From an uncultured Corynebacterium sp. (GTDB lineage Bacteria; Actinomycetota; Actinomycetes; Mycobacteriales; Mycobacteriaceae): a stretch of DNA of 64,000 bases. Below are positions 17,015 to 26,067 of this stretch, piece by piece. How positions within the stretch are numbered: the stretch's first letter is position 1; each line of letters begins with the position of its first letter. The DNA is taken from the NCBI RefSeq assembly GCF_946223165.1, contig NZ_CAMIBP010000003.1, positions 74,342 to 138,341 on the forward strand, read 5' to 3'. The notes beneath the pieces are model-generated. The model saw only the letters and a list, made by a program, of their open reading frames with translations. It made no database searches and was not told the origin of the DNA. The translations under genes were made by a program, and so were the position numbers.

Positions 17015-17173
17015 CTCCTCCCGACGTGACGCCTCCGGAGACCCCACTGCCCGCACGGAATGTTGCGCAGCTCACTCGCAGCGACTAGATTGAGTTATTA
17101 GTGATTAACTGAATTGCCGTTCGTGCAGGTTAACGCCCGCCCCGTAGAACTCACGAAGCCCGCGAGGTACACC

Positions 17174-17950
17174 ATGAACATTGCCGCCCTCGTCAAAGAA
17201 GTCCCCGACACCTTTGGCACCCGCTCCCTCCACCCCGACACGGGCCTAACCCAACGCGCAGACGGTGAGCCCGTCATTGACGAAATCTGCCAGCGCGCTG
17301 TCGAAGCCGCACTCACGCTCGCCGAAGCCAACCCGGACTCCACCGTCCACGTTGCCACCATGGGCCCCGAGTCCGCGACCTCCTCCATCCGCAAAGCCCT
17401 GGCCATGGGCGCGGACGAGGCCATTCACGTCGTCGATGAGGACTTGGCGGGCGCGGATCTCACGCTGACCGCGGAGGTACTCGCCGCCGCTCTCCGCGAC
17501 GGCGGCTACGACCTCGTACTCGCGGGCAACGCCGCCACCGACGGCATCGGCGGCATGATTCCGGCCATGGTGGCTGAGCACCTGGGGTGGGCGCACCTGA
17601 CCGAGCTCACCGAGCTTACCGTCTCCGATGGCGCAGTCTCCGGTTCCCGCCCCGCTGCGGGCGGCACCCTCCAGGTCAGTGCTCCTCTGCCCGCCGTCGT
17701 GAGCGTGACCGAATCCTTCCCTGACGGCCGCTTCCCCAATTTCAAGGGAATCATGGCAGCCAAGAAGAAGCCGCTCACCGTGCGCAGCTTGCACGACCTG
17801 GAGATCGACGCTCAGGACTTCAGCCACCCGCGCGCTATCCTCACCGCCGTTGCGCAGCGCCCGCCCAAGCAGGCCGGCGCCAAAGTCACGGACGACGGCA
17901 CCGGTGCCCAGCAGATCTTCGACTACCTCGTGAGCAACAAGCTCATCTAG
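17174..17950 (+). CDS. etfB: Electron transfer flavoprotein beta subunit
   Basis: EtfB with EtfA carries electrons from acyl-CoA dehydrogenases and related flavoenzymes to the respiratory chain. The 258-residue protein starts NIAALVKEVPDTFGTRSL and has the AMP/FAD-binding region VATMGPESA, ALAMGADEAIHVVDED, LVLAGNAATDGIGGMIPAMVAEHLGW and the beta-family VTESFPDGRFPNFKGIMAAKKKP. It is 15 nt before etfA and starts a three-gene operon. Confidence 0.95.
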   Translation: MNIAALVKEVPDTFGTRSLHPDTGLTQRADGEPVIDEICQRAVEAALTLAEANPDSTVHVATMGPESATSSIRKALAMGADEAIHVVDEDLAGADLTLTAEVLAAALRDGGYDLVLAGNAATDGIGGMIPAMVAEHLGWAHLTELTELTVSDGAVSGSRPAAGGTLQVSAPLPAVVSVTESFPDGRFPNFKGIMAAKKKPLTVRSLHDLEIDAQDFSHPRAILTAVAQRPPKQAGAKVTDDGTGAQQIFDYLVSNKLI

Positions 17951-17965
17951 CCCAAGGAGCCCGAC

Positions 17966-18940
17966 ATGACTGATTCCCTTTCCCCCATTCTCGTCGTCGC
18001 GGACTCCACGGTGGACGGCGCTCCCGCTGCCTCTACGGCTGAGCTCATTGGAGCGGCACGCCAGCTGGGTTCGCCCGTCGTCGTGCTCGCCCTCCCCGAC
18101 GACGCCCCGGAACCCGACCTCGCGTCCCTTGGCGCGGACCAGGTTCTCCTCGTACACGCGGGCGGCGCACTCACCGAGCCCGCGGTGTCCGCCACGGCTG
18201 CCGCCGATGCCGCCCTTCATCCCGCGGCCATCCTCCTGCCCCACTCCGTCGACGGGCGCGACGTCGCCGGCCGCCTGGCCGTGCGCCTGCGCCGCGCCCT
18301 GCTGGTCAACGCCACGGGCATCGAGCGCGACGAGGAAGGCATCATCGCCCACCACGCCGCGTTCGGCGGCTCGTTCACCTCGACCTCTGCCGCGACCCAC
18401 AGCGCCCCCATCATCACCCTGCGCCCCGGGTCCATCGACGAGCGTTCCGAACCCGGCGCAGGTACCGCGCTATCGCTCGACATTCCCGCCGGCGAGGCCC
18501 CCGCCGCCACTATCACCAACCGCGTGGCGGCATCCACACAGTCCTCCCGCCCGGCGCTGACCGGAGCCCCCATCGTCGTCTCTGGCGGTCGCGGACTGGG
18601 TTCGAAGGAGAACTTCGCGCTCGTCGAGGACCTTGCTGACGCCCTGGGCGCGGGCCTGGGGGCATCCCGCGCCGCCGTCGACGCCGGGTACATCGATCAC
18701 TCGGCCCAGGTGGGCCAGACCGGTGTAACGGTCTCCCCGCAGGTCTACATCGCACTCGGCATCTCCGGTGCCATCCAGCACCTCGCGGGCATGCAAACCG
18801 CCAAGAACATCATCGTGGTGAACAAGGACGCCGAGGCTCCCCTCTTCGACATCGCCGACCTCGGCATTGTGGGCGACGTCTTCACGGTCGTCCCCCAGCT
18901 CACCGAGCTCATCACCGCGCACCGCGCCGCCCAAGGATAG
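17966..18940 (+). CDS. etfA: Electron transfer flavoprotein alpha subunit
   Basis: The 324-residue EtfA has an N-terminal adenine-nucleotide alpha-hydrolase-like half and a C-terminal FAD-binding half with the signature GGRGLGSKENFALVEDLADALGAGLGASRAAVDAG and the FAD loop QVGQTGVTVSPQVYIALGISGAIQHLAGM, followed by KNIIVVNKDAEAPLF. It sits between etfB and a membrane cytochrome-like gene, which starts 8 nt downstream, suggesting the heterodimer passes electrons to that membrane protein. Confidence 0.95.
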   Translation: MTDSLSPILVVADSTVDGAPAASTAELIGAARQLGSPVVVLALPDDAPEPDLASLGADQVLLVHAGGALTEPAVSATAAADAALHPAAILLPHSVDGRDVAGRLAVRLRRALLVNATGIERDEEGIIAHHAAFGGSFTSTSAATHSAPIITLRPGSIDERSEPGAGTALSLDIPAGEAPAATITNRVAASTQSSRPALTGAPIVVSGGRGLGSKENFALVEDLADALGAGLGASRAAVDAGYIDHSAQVGQTGVTVSPQVYIALGISGAIQHLAGMQTAKNIIVVNKDAEAPLFDIADLGIVGDVFTVVPQLTELITAHRAAQG

Positions 18941-18948
18941 GTGCCCTC

Positions 18949-20652
18949 ATGACACTTGCCTCCCCACCTGACTCACGTCCCGCCCTGCGCCGCGGCCTGC
19001 CCCGCGTTCCCGGCGGCGAGCCTTGGCCACCCGCCTCCGCAGGCCCCGCAGTCGCCCCTACGGTCGCCCCAGCCGGCGCCGCCACCACTGCTGCCGACGT
19101 CCCTGTCACTGCCCCCGCTACGCAGGCACCGCTAGCCGATGCCGCCCCGGCCCCCGGCGCCGCATCTGCATCCACGCGTGAATCCGCGGCCGATGCTGCT
19201 GCAACGGTGCACCTGCGCCGCGGCCTGCCGCGCATTCCGGGTGGCGAGCCGTGGCCGCCGCAGTCGGCTGCAGGCCCCGCCGCGACTTCCGACACCACCC
19301 CGCCTGCTCCCTCTGCCCCCGCAGCACATTCTCACGCAGCCGACGCCGCTGCCGCTCCCGTTGATGCTGGCGCTGCCGCTGCCACAGCAGCTGCGACCGC
19401 TACGGCAGCCGCGGCAACGGTGGCCTCCGCGCCGGTAGGGGCTACCACTGCCCCTGGCAGCACAACGACGATGGCGCTGCGCCGCGGGCTGCCCCGCGTA
19501 CCGGGCGGCGAGCCGTGGCCCACCGTCGAGTCCGTTGTGGTGGAGTCCGCAGCCGCGCCCGTGCCGAGTACTCCACAGGCGCAGCAGACCGCGGAGGACA
19601 CGCCGGCAAGCGATGCCACACTCGTGGCGTCTCCGCAGCCTGCACAGGCCCCGGAGCAGGCGGCATCGGCGGCTGCCGCGGCGGCTTCGGCCGACGCTGT
19701 GCCTGCCCCGGCCGCATCCGAGCCGGCCGCGCCCGCACAGAAGCACGGGCCGCTCACTGGCGCCCAGTGGGCGGGCGTCGGCGCAGGCGTGTTGGTGCTC
19801 GTGGGCGTCATCGTCGCTGCTGCACGCTGGTACCTGGGCACCGACAGCGGCGCGGAGTTCCTCGCCCGGTACCCCGGCCACGCCCCGCTGCCGGAGAACG
19901 CCCCGGTGGGCACGCCGGCGTGGCTCAACTGGGCGCACGTGTTCAACATGTTCCTCATGGTCATGATCATCCGCACGGGTATCCAGATTCACGGGGAACG
20001 CCGAGCCGAGGCCTATTGGACGCCGCGGTGGAATCCACAGCGCAAGATCAGCCTGACTATCTGGTTCCACCAGACGATGGATCTGCTGTGGGTTCTCAAC
20101 GGAGTGGTGTTCTTCGTCTCGCTGTTCGCCACGGGTCAATGGATGAAGATCGTACCCACCAGCTGGGATGTCTTCCCGAATGCGTGGTCGGCCCTCGTGC
20201 AGTACGCCAGCGTGGACTGGCCCACCGAAAACGGCTGGGTGCACTATAACGGTCTGCAGCAGCTGGCGTACTTCGTCACCGTCTTCATCGCGGCACCGCT
20301 GGCCGTTGCCACCGGCGTACGCATGAGCGGGCTGTGGCCCGCGTCGAACGACACGCTCAACAAGCTCTACCCGGCGCCCGTGGCGCGCACGCTCCACTTC
20401 CCCGTCATGGTCTACTTCGTGGCGTTCATCGTCGTGCACGTGGCTCTCGTCTTCCTCACCGGCGCGCTGCGCAACCTCAACCACATGTTCGCCGCCCGCG
20501 GCTCCGAGGATCCGTCTGTCTACGCGGGCAACTGGCTCGGCTTCGGTCTGTTCCTCCTCGCCGCGCTCATCACCGCCGGCGCGGCCTGCGCAGCGCGGCC
20601 GCTCGTGCTAGCGCCAGTCGCCCGCCTCTTCGGAACCGTCACCAACCGCTAG
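18949..20652 (+). CDS. Cytochrome b561-like membrane protein with triple RRGLPR motif, linked to ETF
   Basis: The 567-residue protein has two parts. Residues about 1-265 are low-complexity Ala/Pro-rich sequence with three near-identical copies of ALRRGLPRVPGGEPWPP, starting near residues 12, 88 and 176. Residues about 270-560 contain about six membrane helices with histidines in WAHVFNMF, WFHQTMDLLW, TLHFPVMVYF and VVHVALVFL, which suit heme b ligands of a b561-type domain. It lies 8 nt after etfA in one operon, so a role as a quinone-linked electron acceptor or donor for ETF is inferred. The topology of the repeats is unknown; N-terminal residues before an even number of helices would be cytoplasmic, where ETF is found. 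Confidence 0.75.
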   Translation: MTLASPPDSRPALRRGLPRVPGGEPWPPASAGPAVAPTVAPAGAATTAADVPVTAPATQAPLADAAPAPGAASASTRESAADAAATVHLRRGLPRIPGGEPWPPQSAAGPAATSDTTPPAPSAPAAHSHAADAAAAPVDAGAAAATAAATATAAAATVASAPVGATTAPGSTTTMALRRGLPRVPGGEPWPTVESVVVESAAAPVPSTPQAQQTAEDTPASDATLVASPQPAQAPEQAASAAAAAASADAVPAPAASEPAAPAQKHGPLTGAQWAGVGAGVLVLVGVIVAAARWYLGTDSGAEFLARYPGHAPLPENAPVGTPAWLNWAHVFNMFLMVMIIRTGIQIHGERRAEAYWTPRWNPQRKISLTIWFHQTMDLLWVLNGVVFFVSLFATGQWMKIVPTSWDVFPNAWSALVQYASVDWPTENGWVHYNGLQQLAYFVTVFIAAPLAVATGVRMSGLWPASNDTLNKLYPAPVARTLHFPVMVYFVAFIVVHVALVFLTGALRNLNHMFAARGSEDPSVYAGNWLGFGLFLLAALITAGAACAARPLVLAPVARLFGTVTNR

Positions 20653-20677
20653 CCTCGCGGCGTCAGCCGCCACACTT

Positions 20678-20713
20678 AAGGCCCGTCCTCCTGGTTCAGG
20701 AGTGACGGGCCTT
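20678..20713 (+). terminator. Hairpin terminator after the etf operon
   Basis: A long stem AAGGCCCGTC + CTCCTG pairs with CAGGAG + GACGGGCCTT with one bulged base, 25 nt beyond the stop. It lies between convergent genes and may work in both directions. Confidence 0.87.
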
Positions 20714-20760
20714 GTGGTGTATGCGCGCGGCATCGCCCCCGATACCGAGGGCCACTCCGG

Positions 20761-21549
20761 CTAGAGCTTGCGCAGCGTCAGGGACTGCTCCGCGCGGCCC
20801 ACGGGGCCGTGAATGTCGTGCAGCGTCGAGGACGTCAGGCCAATGCCGTGAGAGCCCCAGGAGACCTTGGTGTCAAGGCCGGTCCACTCGGACGTGGGCT
20901 GGCGGAAGAAGTGAACGGTCAGATCCACATTGGGGAATGCCCATTCCTCGGGATTCTGGCGCGGGTTGATGCCGTTGGCCACGTCAACGCGAGACATGTA
21001 TTCCGCAATCGCGATGGGCTCCTCCCCCTCGACAAGATGATTCGGCGAGGTCAGCCACATCCCACCCCGGCCGGGCCGAGCCGGAATGGCACGTCGGCCC
21101 CGGATCTGCGCGATGTAACCGCCACCCCAGGTTTCGGCCATGATGGCTTCGGGGCACTCCTCCGGCGCGGGCAGCGGCTCGTACTCGATACCCTCGGCCT
21201 CCGCGGTGTCGGAGGGGATGAGGTACCAGGCGCGCGCAGTAATGACGGCACGCTCGCCGGCTGAACACACGGCCTCGACCAGCTCAATGGTGCGTCCGGG
21301 GCGCTTGACCTCGACGGTAACCTCGACTTCCTGGAACGGCAGGCGCCCCAGGATGTCGAAGGAGACGCGGCTGAGGTCGAGCGCGCCCCCGTCCTTGTCC
21401 TGACGGTGCTGCTCCATGACGTGGACCATGAGGCCCGCCAAGGAGGCGAAGTGGTAATCCTCGGTCGACCACGCACCCTCCGCATGGATCGTGGGCTCGT
21501 AGGTGTTCTCACCTGTGCGACGGAAGAAGAAGTCAGATTGATCGGTCAT
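20761..21549 (-). CDS. Acyl-CoA thioesterase-like protein (double hotdog)
   Basis: The 262-residue protein has two hotdog-like halves: HFASLAGLMVHVMEQHRQD through ILGRLPFQEVEVTVEVKRPGRTIELVEAVCSAGERAV, then WAFPNVDLTVHFFRQPTSEWTGLDTKVSWGSHGIGLTSSTLHD. This pattern fits the TesB/4HBT-3 thioesterase group, which hydrolyses acyl-CoA to free acid and CoA. GGAGACTTTCC precedes the ATG. It is downstream of, and on the same strand as, the acyl-CoA catabolic cluster but separated by 134 nt, so it may be its own unit. Confidence 0.78.
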   Translation of the reverse strand: MTDQSDFFFRRTGENTYEPTIHAEGAWSTEDYHFASLAGLMVHVMEQHRQDKDGGALDLSRVSFDILGRLPFQEVEVTVEVKRPGRTIELVEAVCSAGERAVITARAWYLIPSDTAEAEGIEYEPLPAPEECPEAIMAETWGGGYIAQIRGRRAIPARPGRGGMWLTSPNHLVEGEEPIAIAEYMSRVDVANGINPRQNPEEWAFPNVDLTVHFFRQPTSEWTGLDTKVSWGSHGIGLTSSTLHDIHGPVGRAEQSLTLRKL

Positions 21550-21683
21550 GGAAAGTCTCCTTAGTCATGTGCAGGATCGACTGTGTCCCGCGACATAGTT
21601 TCCTCTATAGACTAATGGTCATTCGTGGACGGTGCAGGACAAAGGCGGCCCGCCGTGTCGAGGGAGCCGCCCGCGCCCTGTGG

Positions 21684-23405
21684 CTAGACCCAGCCGAGCA
21701 CGCGCGGGGCCATCTCGCGCAGCTCCACCTTGCGGACCTTGCCCGACGCGGTCATCGGGTAGGAATCCACGATGTGGACGTAGCGCGGAATCTTCTGTCG
21801 CGACAGCTTGCCGTGGGCGAAGGCAGCGATGTCGTCGGCAGTGAGCTTCTCCGCGCCATCGTGGAGGATGAGCCAGGCCATGATCTCCTCGCCATACTTG
21901 TCGTCCGGAACGCCGATGACCTCGACGTCTACCACGTCGGGATGCGTGCGCAGGAATTCCTCAATCTCGCGCGGGTAGATGTTCTCACCGCCGCGGATCA
22001 GCATGTCCTTAAGGCGGCCAGTGATGGAGAGATAACCGTCCTCATCCAGGGTGCCCAGATCGCCGGTGCGCATCCAGCCCTCAGGATCAATAGCCTCGGC
22101 GGTCTTTTCGGGGTGCTCCCAGTATTCCTTCATGACGGAGTAGCCACGGACCATGACCTCGCCCTGAACGCCGACGGAGACGACCTCGCCGGTCTCCTCG
22201 TCCACGACCTTGGCCTCAAGGTGCGGCATAATCTGACCGACGGTGCCCACGCGCTTTTCCAGTGGATCATCCTGGCGGGTCTGGAACGACACCGGGGAGG
22301 TCTCCGTCATGCCGTAGCAGATGGAGATGCCGGTCATACCAAACTCGTCCATGACACGACGCATGGTGCTCGACGGGCACGAGGAACCGGCCATGATACC
22401 GGTGCGCAGGGTGGACAGCTCATAGGGAGAGCCGTACTCGATGTGGTCCTCAGCCTCGGCGAGCTCGTGAATAAACATGGTGGGCACGCCGTAAAGAGCG
22501 GTGGCGCCAGCGGCCTGGACGGCCTTGAGCGACTCGCGCGGCTTGAAGGACGGTGCAGGAATGATGATGCATGCGCCGTGGCTAAACGCCGCGATGGTGC
22601 CCATGACCATGCCAAAGCAGTGGAAGAACGGGACCGGGGTACACACGCGGTCGACCTCGGTGAAGCCAAGAAGTTCGCCGACGAAGAAGCCGTTGTTAAG
22701 GATGTTGCGGTGGGTCAGCGTTGCACCCTTGGGAAAGCCCGTGGTGCCGGAGGTGAACTGCAGGTTGACCGGGTCATTGTTATCCAGCCCGGCCACGACC
22801 TCAGACAGGTCCTCGATGGGGCTCTCGATGTACTCAAACCACTCGTCGGAGCCGAAGTAGCACACGTCCTCCAGCGGAATGGTGCGCTGCTTGCGGGCCT
22901 CGTTGAGCATGGTTCGGTACTCGGAGTCCTTGTAGCGACGGGCGGCGAAGACCATGCGGCAGCCGGATTTGTCGAGTACGTAGTTGAGCTCGGACTGGCG
23001 GTAGGCCGGGTTGATGTTGACCAAGATGAGGCCCAAGTGGTGGCAGGCCCACTGGACCACGAGCCACTCCCATCGGTTGGTGGACCAGATGCCCACGCGG
23101 TCGCCGGTCTTGAGCCCCTTGCGGTGCAGCGCGGAGGCCAGGGCGAGGACCAGCTGGTAGAAGCGCTCGTAGGTCAGCGTCTTGTCGGCGTAGACGTCCA
23201 CAATGCACTCGCGGCCCGGGTACTTGGCCACGATGTCGCGCAGAATCTTGCCCAGGGTTTCCTCGCGGAGCGCGGCCGCGCCCTGATCGATGGTGGCGCC
23301 GATGACGTACGAGAGGTCGTTGCCCTGCTCATCCGTGGCAATCGCGCCATACGGGGTCGTGCGGGTGGCGTACGTGGCATTGTTGGCGGTTACAGCGGTG
23401 GTCAT
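21684..23405 (-). CDS. AMP-binding acyl-CoA ligase (FadD35-like)
   Basis: The enzyme activates a carboxylic acid with ATP and CoA. The 573-residue protein has the P-loop signature FTSGTTGFPKGATLTH, the GYGMTETSP-type motif (CYGMTETSP), the adenylate-binding RTGDLGTLDEDGYLSITGR and the catalytic Lys in SGKVRKVELRE. The ATG at 23405 is preferred over the GTG at 23414 because AAGGAAG sits 9 nt before it. Gene order matches M. tuberculosis fadD35 in the Rv2498c-Rv2505c region, so short or branched acids, or acetoacetate, are plausible substrates. Confidence 0.88.
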   Translation of the reverse strand: MTTAVTANNATYATRTTPYGAIATDEQGNDLSYVIGATIDQGAAALREETLGKILRDIVAKYPGRECIVDVYADKTLTYERFYQLVLALASALHRKGLKTGDRVGIWSTNRWEWLVVQWACHHLGLILVNINPAYRQSELNYVLDKSGCRMVFAARRYKDSEYRTMLNEARKQRTIPLEDVCYFGSDEWFEYIESPIEDLSEVVAGLDNNDPVNLQFTSGTTGFPKGATLTHRNILNNGFFVGELLGFTEVDRVCTPVPFFHCFGMVMGTIAAFSHGACIIIPAPSFKPRESLKAVQAAGATALYGVPTMFIHELAEAEDHIEYGSPYELSTLRTGIMAGSSCPSSTMRRVMDEFGMTGISICYGMTETSPVSFQTRQDDPLEKRVGTVGQIMPHLEAKVVDEETGEVVSVGVQGEVMVRGYSVMKEYWEHPEKTAEAIDPEGWMRTGDLGTLDEDGYLSITGRLKDMLIRGGENIYPREIEEFLRTHPDVVDVEVIGVPDDKYGEEIMAWLILHDGAEKLTADDIAAFAHGKLSRQKIPRYVHIVDSYPMTASGKVRKVELREMAPRVLGWV

Positions 23406-23433
23406 GATTGTCACTTCCTTTTCATTGGGTCCG

Positions 23434-24330
23434 TTAGGGGATGGTTACCGTGGTGTCAGCAGAGTTTCCGGCGGCGTGCCCGGCACGCACGAGGATGCCG
23501 CGGGCCTGACGGAAGAGGGGTTCGTCGACCATGCGGCCGCGATAGGCAAAGGCCCCGGCGTTGTGCTGTGCCTCATCCATGAGTCCCTGCGCCCAGTCGA
23601 TCTGCTCGTCGGTGGGCCGGAAGGCCTCCCGGATGACGGGGACTTGGCTGGGGTGGATGCACACGGAACCGGCGAAGCCAAGCGAGGCAGCATCGACGGC
23701 CTCGGCGCGCAGCCCATCGAGGTTGGGGATATCCATGAAGACGGCGTCAAGCATGGCGCGGCCAAAGGCAGCTGCGGCGAGTTGGACCTGGGCGCGAGCC
23801 ACGCGCGGGACGTCGCGGTAGGTGCCGTCTTCGAAACGAGAGGAGAAACCACCCATGCCAGCGGTGAGATCTTCAGCGCCCCAGAACATGGCCACGCAGC
23901 CCTCCGCAGCGGCGGTCTCGGCCGCGCGCACGACACCCAGCGGGGTCTCCACGAGAGCGACGATCTGCGCGTCCGGCACGGCGGCACGGAGCTTGGCGAT
24001 GCCGCCCGCTCCCTCAGCCTTGGGCAGGAGGACCTGGCGGAATTCGGTGGCGGCGACGAGGGCGGCATCGGCGGCAAACTGCGGGCTGTCCGCGGCGCCG
24101 ACCCGGACGATGGTGCGGGCCGGGTCGAGGCCGCAGGTGCGAACGTTCTCGCGCGCGGCCTCGAGGTTCTCCGGGCGGCAGCCGTCCTCCAGGTCAAGAA
24201 TGACCATGTCCGCGCGGTCCATGGCCTTGGCGAAGCGATCCGGGTGATCGGCTGGGACGAAGAGAATGGCGGGGCCGACGGGCAGCCAATTCGCGCCGTC
24301 GAAGGTTGCGTCGGTTGCAGCAGAAGTCAT
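23434..24330 (-). CDS. citE: CitE-like HpcH/HpaI lyase (Rv2498c-type beta-hydroxyacyl-CoA lyase)
   Basis: The 298-residue protein has the CitE-type TIM-barrel signatures ILFVPADHPDRFAKAM, VILDLEDGCRPENL, VRVGAADSPQFAADA, ALVETPLGVVRA and SVCIHPSQVPVI. The acidic residues in LDLED and VETP line up with the Mg-binding positions. In M. tuberculosis, Rv2498c cleaves HMG-CoA and citramalyl-CoA, serving leucine catabolism and itaconate breakdown. It overlaps the MaoC gene by ATGA, so both are translated together. The identity as HMG-CoA/citramalyl-CoA lyase is inferred from synteny. Confidence 0.86.
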   Translation of the reverse strand: MTSAATDATFDGANWLPVGPAILFVPADHPDRFAKAMDRADMVILDLEDGCRPENLEAARENVRTCGLDPARTIVRVGAADSPQFAADAALVAATEFRQVLLPKAEGAGGIAKLRAAVPDAQIVALVETPLGVVRAAETAAAEGCVAMFWGAEDLTAGMGGFSSRFEDGTYRDVPRVARAQVQLAAAAFGRAMLDAVFMDIPNLDGLRAEAVDAASLGFAGSVCIHPSQVPVIREAFRPTDEQIDWAQGLMDEAQHNAGAFAYRGRMVDEPLFRQARGILVRAGHAAGNSADTTVTIP

Positions 24331-24845
24331 GACTGCCCCGCTCCTTCCGCCGCAGATTCCTCCGTGGGGCGGCACAGGACCAGCGTGGCGCGGGTGGCCC
24401 GGCAGACGATGTCGCCGTGCTGGTTGCGGCCGATGTGCTCGAGGTTGACGATGCCCTGGCTCGGGCGGGAAGAGCTCAGGCGCTTGGAGACGCAGACGGT
24501 CTCGGCGTAGAGCGTGTCGCCGTGGAACATGGGCTTGGGGAAGGAGACCTCCGTAAAGCCCAGGTTGGCCACGATGGTGCCCAGGGTCAGTTGGCTCACG
24601 GACAGGCCCACCACCGTGGAGAGGGTCCACATGGAGTTGACCAGGCGCTCACCAGACCCCGGCGACGTGGGGTGGGCCTGCTGGGCGGACCAGTGGGCGT
24701 CGAGATGGAGCGGCTGCGTGTTCATGGTCAAGGTGGTGAACACGACATCGTCGGCCTCGGTGACGGTGCGGCCCGGACGGTGAAGGTAGCGGGTGCCCTC
24801 CTCGTATTCCTCGAACCAGAGACCGCGCTGGATGACGTCTGCCAT
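24327..24845 (-). CDS. MaoC family dehydratase/hydratase (Rv2499c-like)
   Basis: The 172-residue single-hotdog protein has FEEYEEGTRYLHRPGRTVTEADDVVFTTLTMNTQPLHLDAHWS, the MaoC hydratase helix with its catalytic Asp and His region, and TLGTIVANLGFTEVSFPKPMFHGDTLYAETVC. MaoC proteins add or remove water across enoyl-CoA bonds with R stereochemistry. Between carboxylase and lyase genes it would fit hydration of 3-methylglutaconyl-CoA to HMG-CoA; this is inferred from the neighbourhood. Confidence 0.86.
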   Translation of the reverse strand: MADVIQRGLWFEEYEEGTRYLHRPGRTVTEADDVVFTTLTMNTQPLHLDAHWSAQQAHPTSPGSGERLVNSMWTLSTVVGLSVSQLTLGTIVANLGFTEVSFPKPMFHGDTLYAETVCVSKRLSSSRPSQGIVNLEHIGRNQHGDIVCRATRATLVLCRPTEESAAEGAGQS

Positions 24846-24855
24846 AGTGACTCCC

Positions 24856-26016
24856 TTACAGACCCAGTCCGCGGGCGATGAGCATGAGCTGGACCTCGGT
24901 GGTGCCCTCGCCGATCTCCAGGATCTTGGAGTCGCGGTAGTGGCGGGCCACGCGGTACTCGTTCATGAAGCCGTAGCCGCCGTGGATCTGGGTGGCGTCG
25001 CGGGCATTGTCCATGGCCGCCTCCGAGGACACGAGCTTGGCGATGTAGGCGTCCTGGCGGAAGTCGAGGCCCTTGACCATCTTCGCGGCGGCGGCCTGCC
25101 AGGCCAGGCGCGCGGTGTGGACTCGTGCCTGCATACGGGCAATCTTGAACGAGATGGCCTGGTACTCGGAAATCGGCTTGCCCATGGAGGTCCGCTCCTT
25201 GGCGTACTTCACGGACTCATCGATGCAGCCCTGCGCCGCGCCCGTGGCCACCGCGGCGATGGCCACGCGGCCCTCCGCCAGGATGGACAGGAAGTTGGCG
25301 TAACCGCGGCCGCGCTCGCCCAGCAGGTTCTCCTGTGGGACGCGGACGTCGGTGAAGGTGAGCGGGTGGGTGTCCGAGGCGTTCCAGCCAACCTTGTCGT
25401 ACGCGGGCTCCACAGTAAAGCCCGGGGTGCCGTTGGGCACGATGATGGTGGAGATTTCCTTCTTACCGTCCGGCTTCGTGCCGGTCACCGCGGTGACGGT
25501 GACGAGCTCCGTGATGTCGGTACCGGAGTTGGTGATGAATTGCTTGGATCCGTTGATGACCCAGTCCCCGCCGTCCTCCACGGCGGTGGTCTTGGTGGCA
25601 CCGGCGTCGGAGCCGGCGCCAGCCTCGGTAAGGCCGAAGCCCGCCAGCTTAGAACCGGAGGCCAGGCCCGGCAGGTAGCGCTGCTTCTGTTCCTCCGTGC
25701 CGAAGTGGAAGATGGGCATCATGCCCAGGCCCACGCCGGCCTCCAGGGTCATGGCCACGGACTGGTCCACGCGGGCCAGCTCCTCGAGGGCAATGCCCAA
25801 GGAGAGGTAGTCGCCGCCCATGCCGCCGTATTCCTCCGGGAAGGGCAGGCCGTAGAGGCCGAGCTCGCCCATCTGGGCCTGGACCTCGTAGGGGAAGGTG
25901 TGGTCCTTATCGTGCTGGTAGGACACGGGGGCCACGACCTCATTGGCAAACTCGCGGACGACGTTTTGCAGCTCGCGGTACTCCTCGGGCAGGTCGGTGA
26001 TGTTGATGTCAGTCAT
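24856..26016 (-). CDS. Acyl-CoA dehydrogenase (FadE19-like, probable branched-chain substrate)
   Basis: The 386-residue flavoenzyme oxidises acyl-CoA to enoyl-CoA and hands electrons to ETF. It has the FAD-binding FGLTEAGAGSDAG motif, WVINGSKQFITNSG, and the C-terminal IHGGYGFMNEYRVARHYRD and EIGEGTTEVQ. The catalytic Glu seems to be in the EGT motif, as in short/medium-chain enzymes, and not in the helix-G position of classical isovaleryl-CoA dehydrogenase. The context of methylcrotonyl-CoA carboxylase genes still favours a leucine- or isoleucine-derived substrate. An etfBA operon is 6 kb away. Confidence 0.92.
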   Translation of the reverse strand: MTDINITDLPEEYRELQNVVREFANEVVAPVSYQHDKDHTFPYEVQAQMGELGLYGLPFPEEYGGMGGDYLSLGIALEELARVDQSVAMTLEAGVGLGMMPIFHFGTEEQKQRYLPGLASGSKLAGFGLTEAGAGSDAGATKTTAVEDGGDWVINGSKQFITNSGTDITELVTVTAVTGTKPDGKKEISTIIVPNGTPGFTVEPAYDKVGWNASDTHPLTFTDVRVPQENLLGERGRGYANFLSILAEGRVAIAAVATGAAQGCIDESVKYAKERTSMGKPISEYQAISFKIARMQARVHTARLAWQAAAAKMVKGLDFRQDAYIAKLVSSEAAMDNARDATQIHGGYGFMNEYRVARHYRDSKILEIGEGTTEVQLMLIARGLGL

Positions 26017-26067
26017 GATGGTTCTCCTCTAGGTGTGGTGGGTGTGCGTTATGGCGTGGGTGGCGGC

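Noticed and set aside
19132..20484. Long open frame antisense to the cytochrome b561-like gene
   Set aside because: It mirrors a high-GC coding region, has no ribosome-binding site and its product is Arg/His/Gly-rich with no domain, as expected for an antisense shadow.
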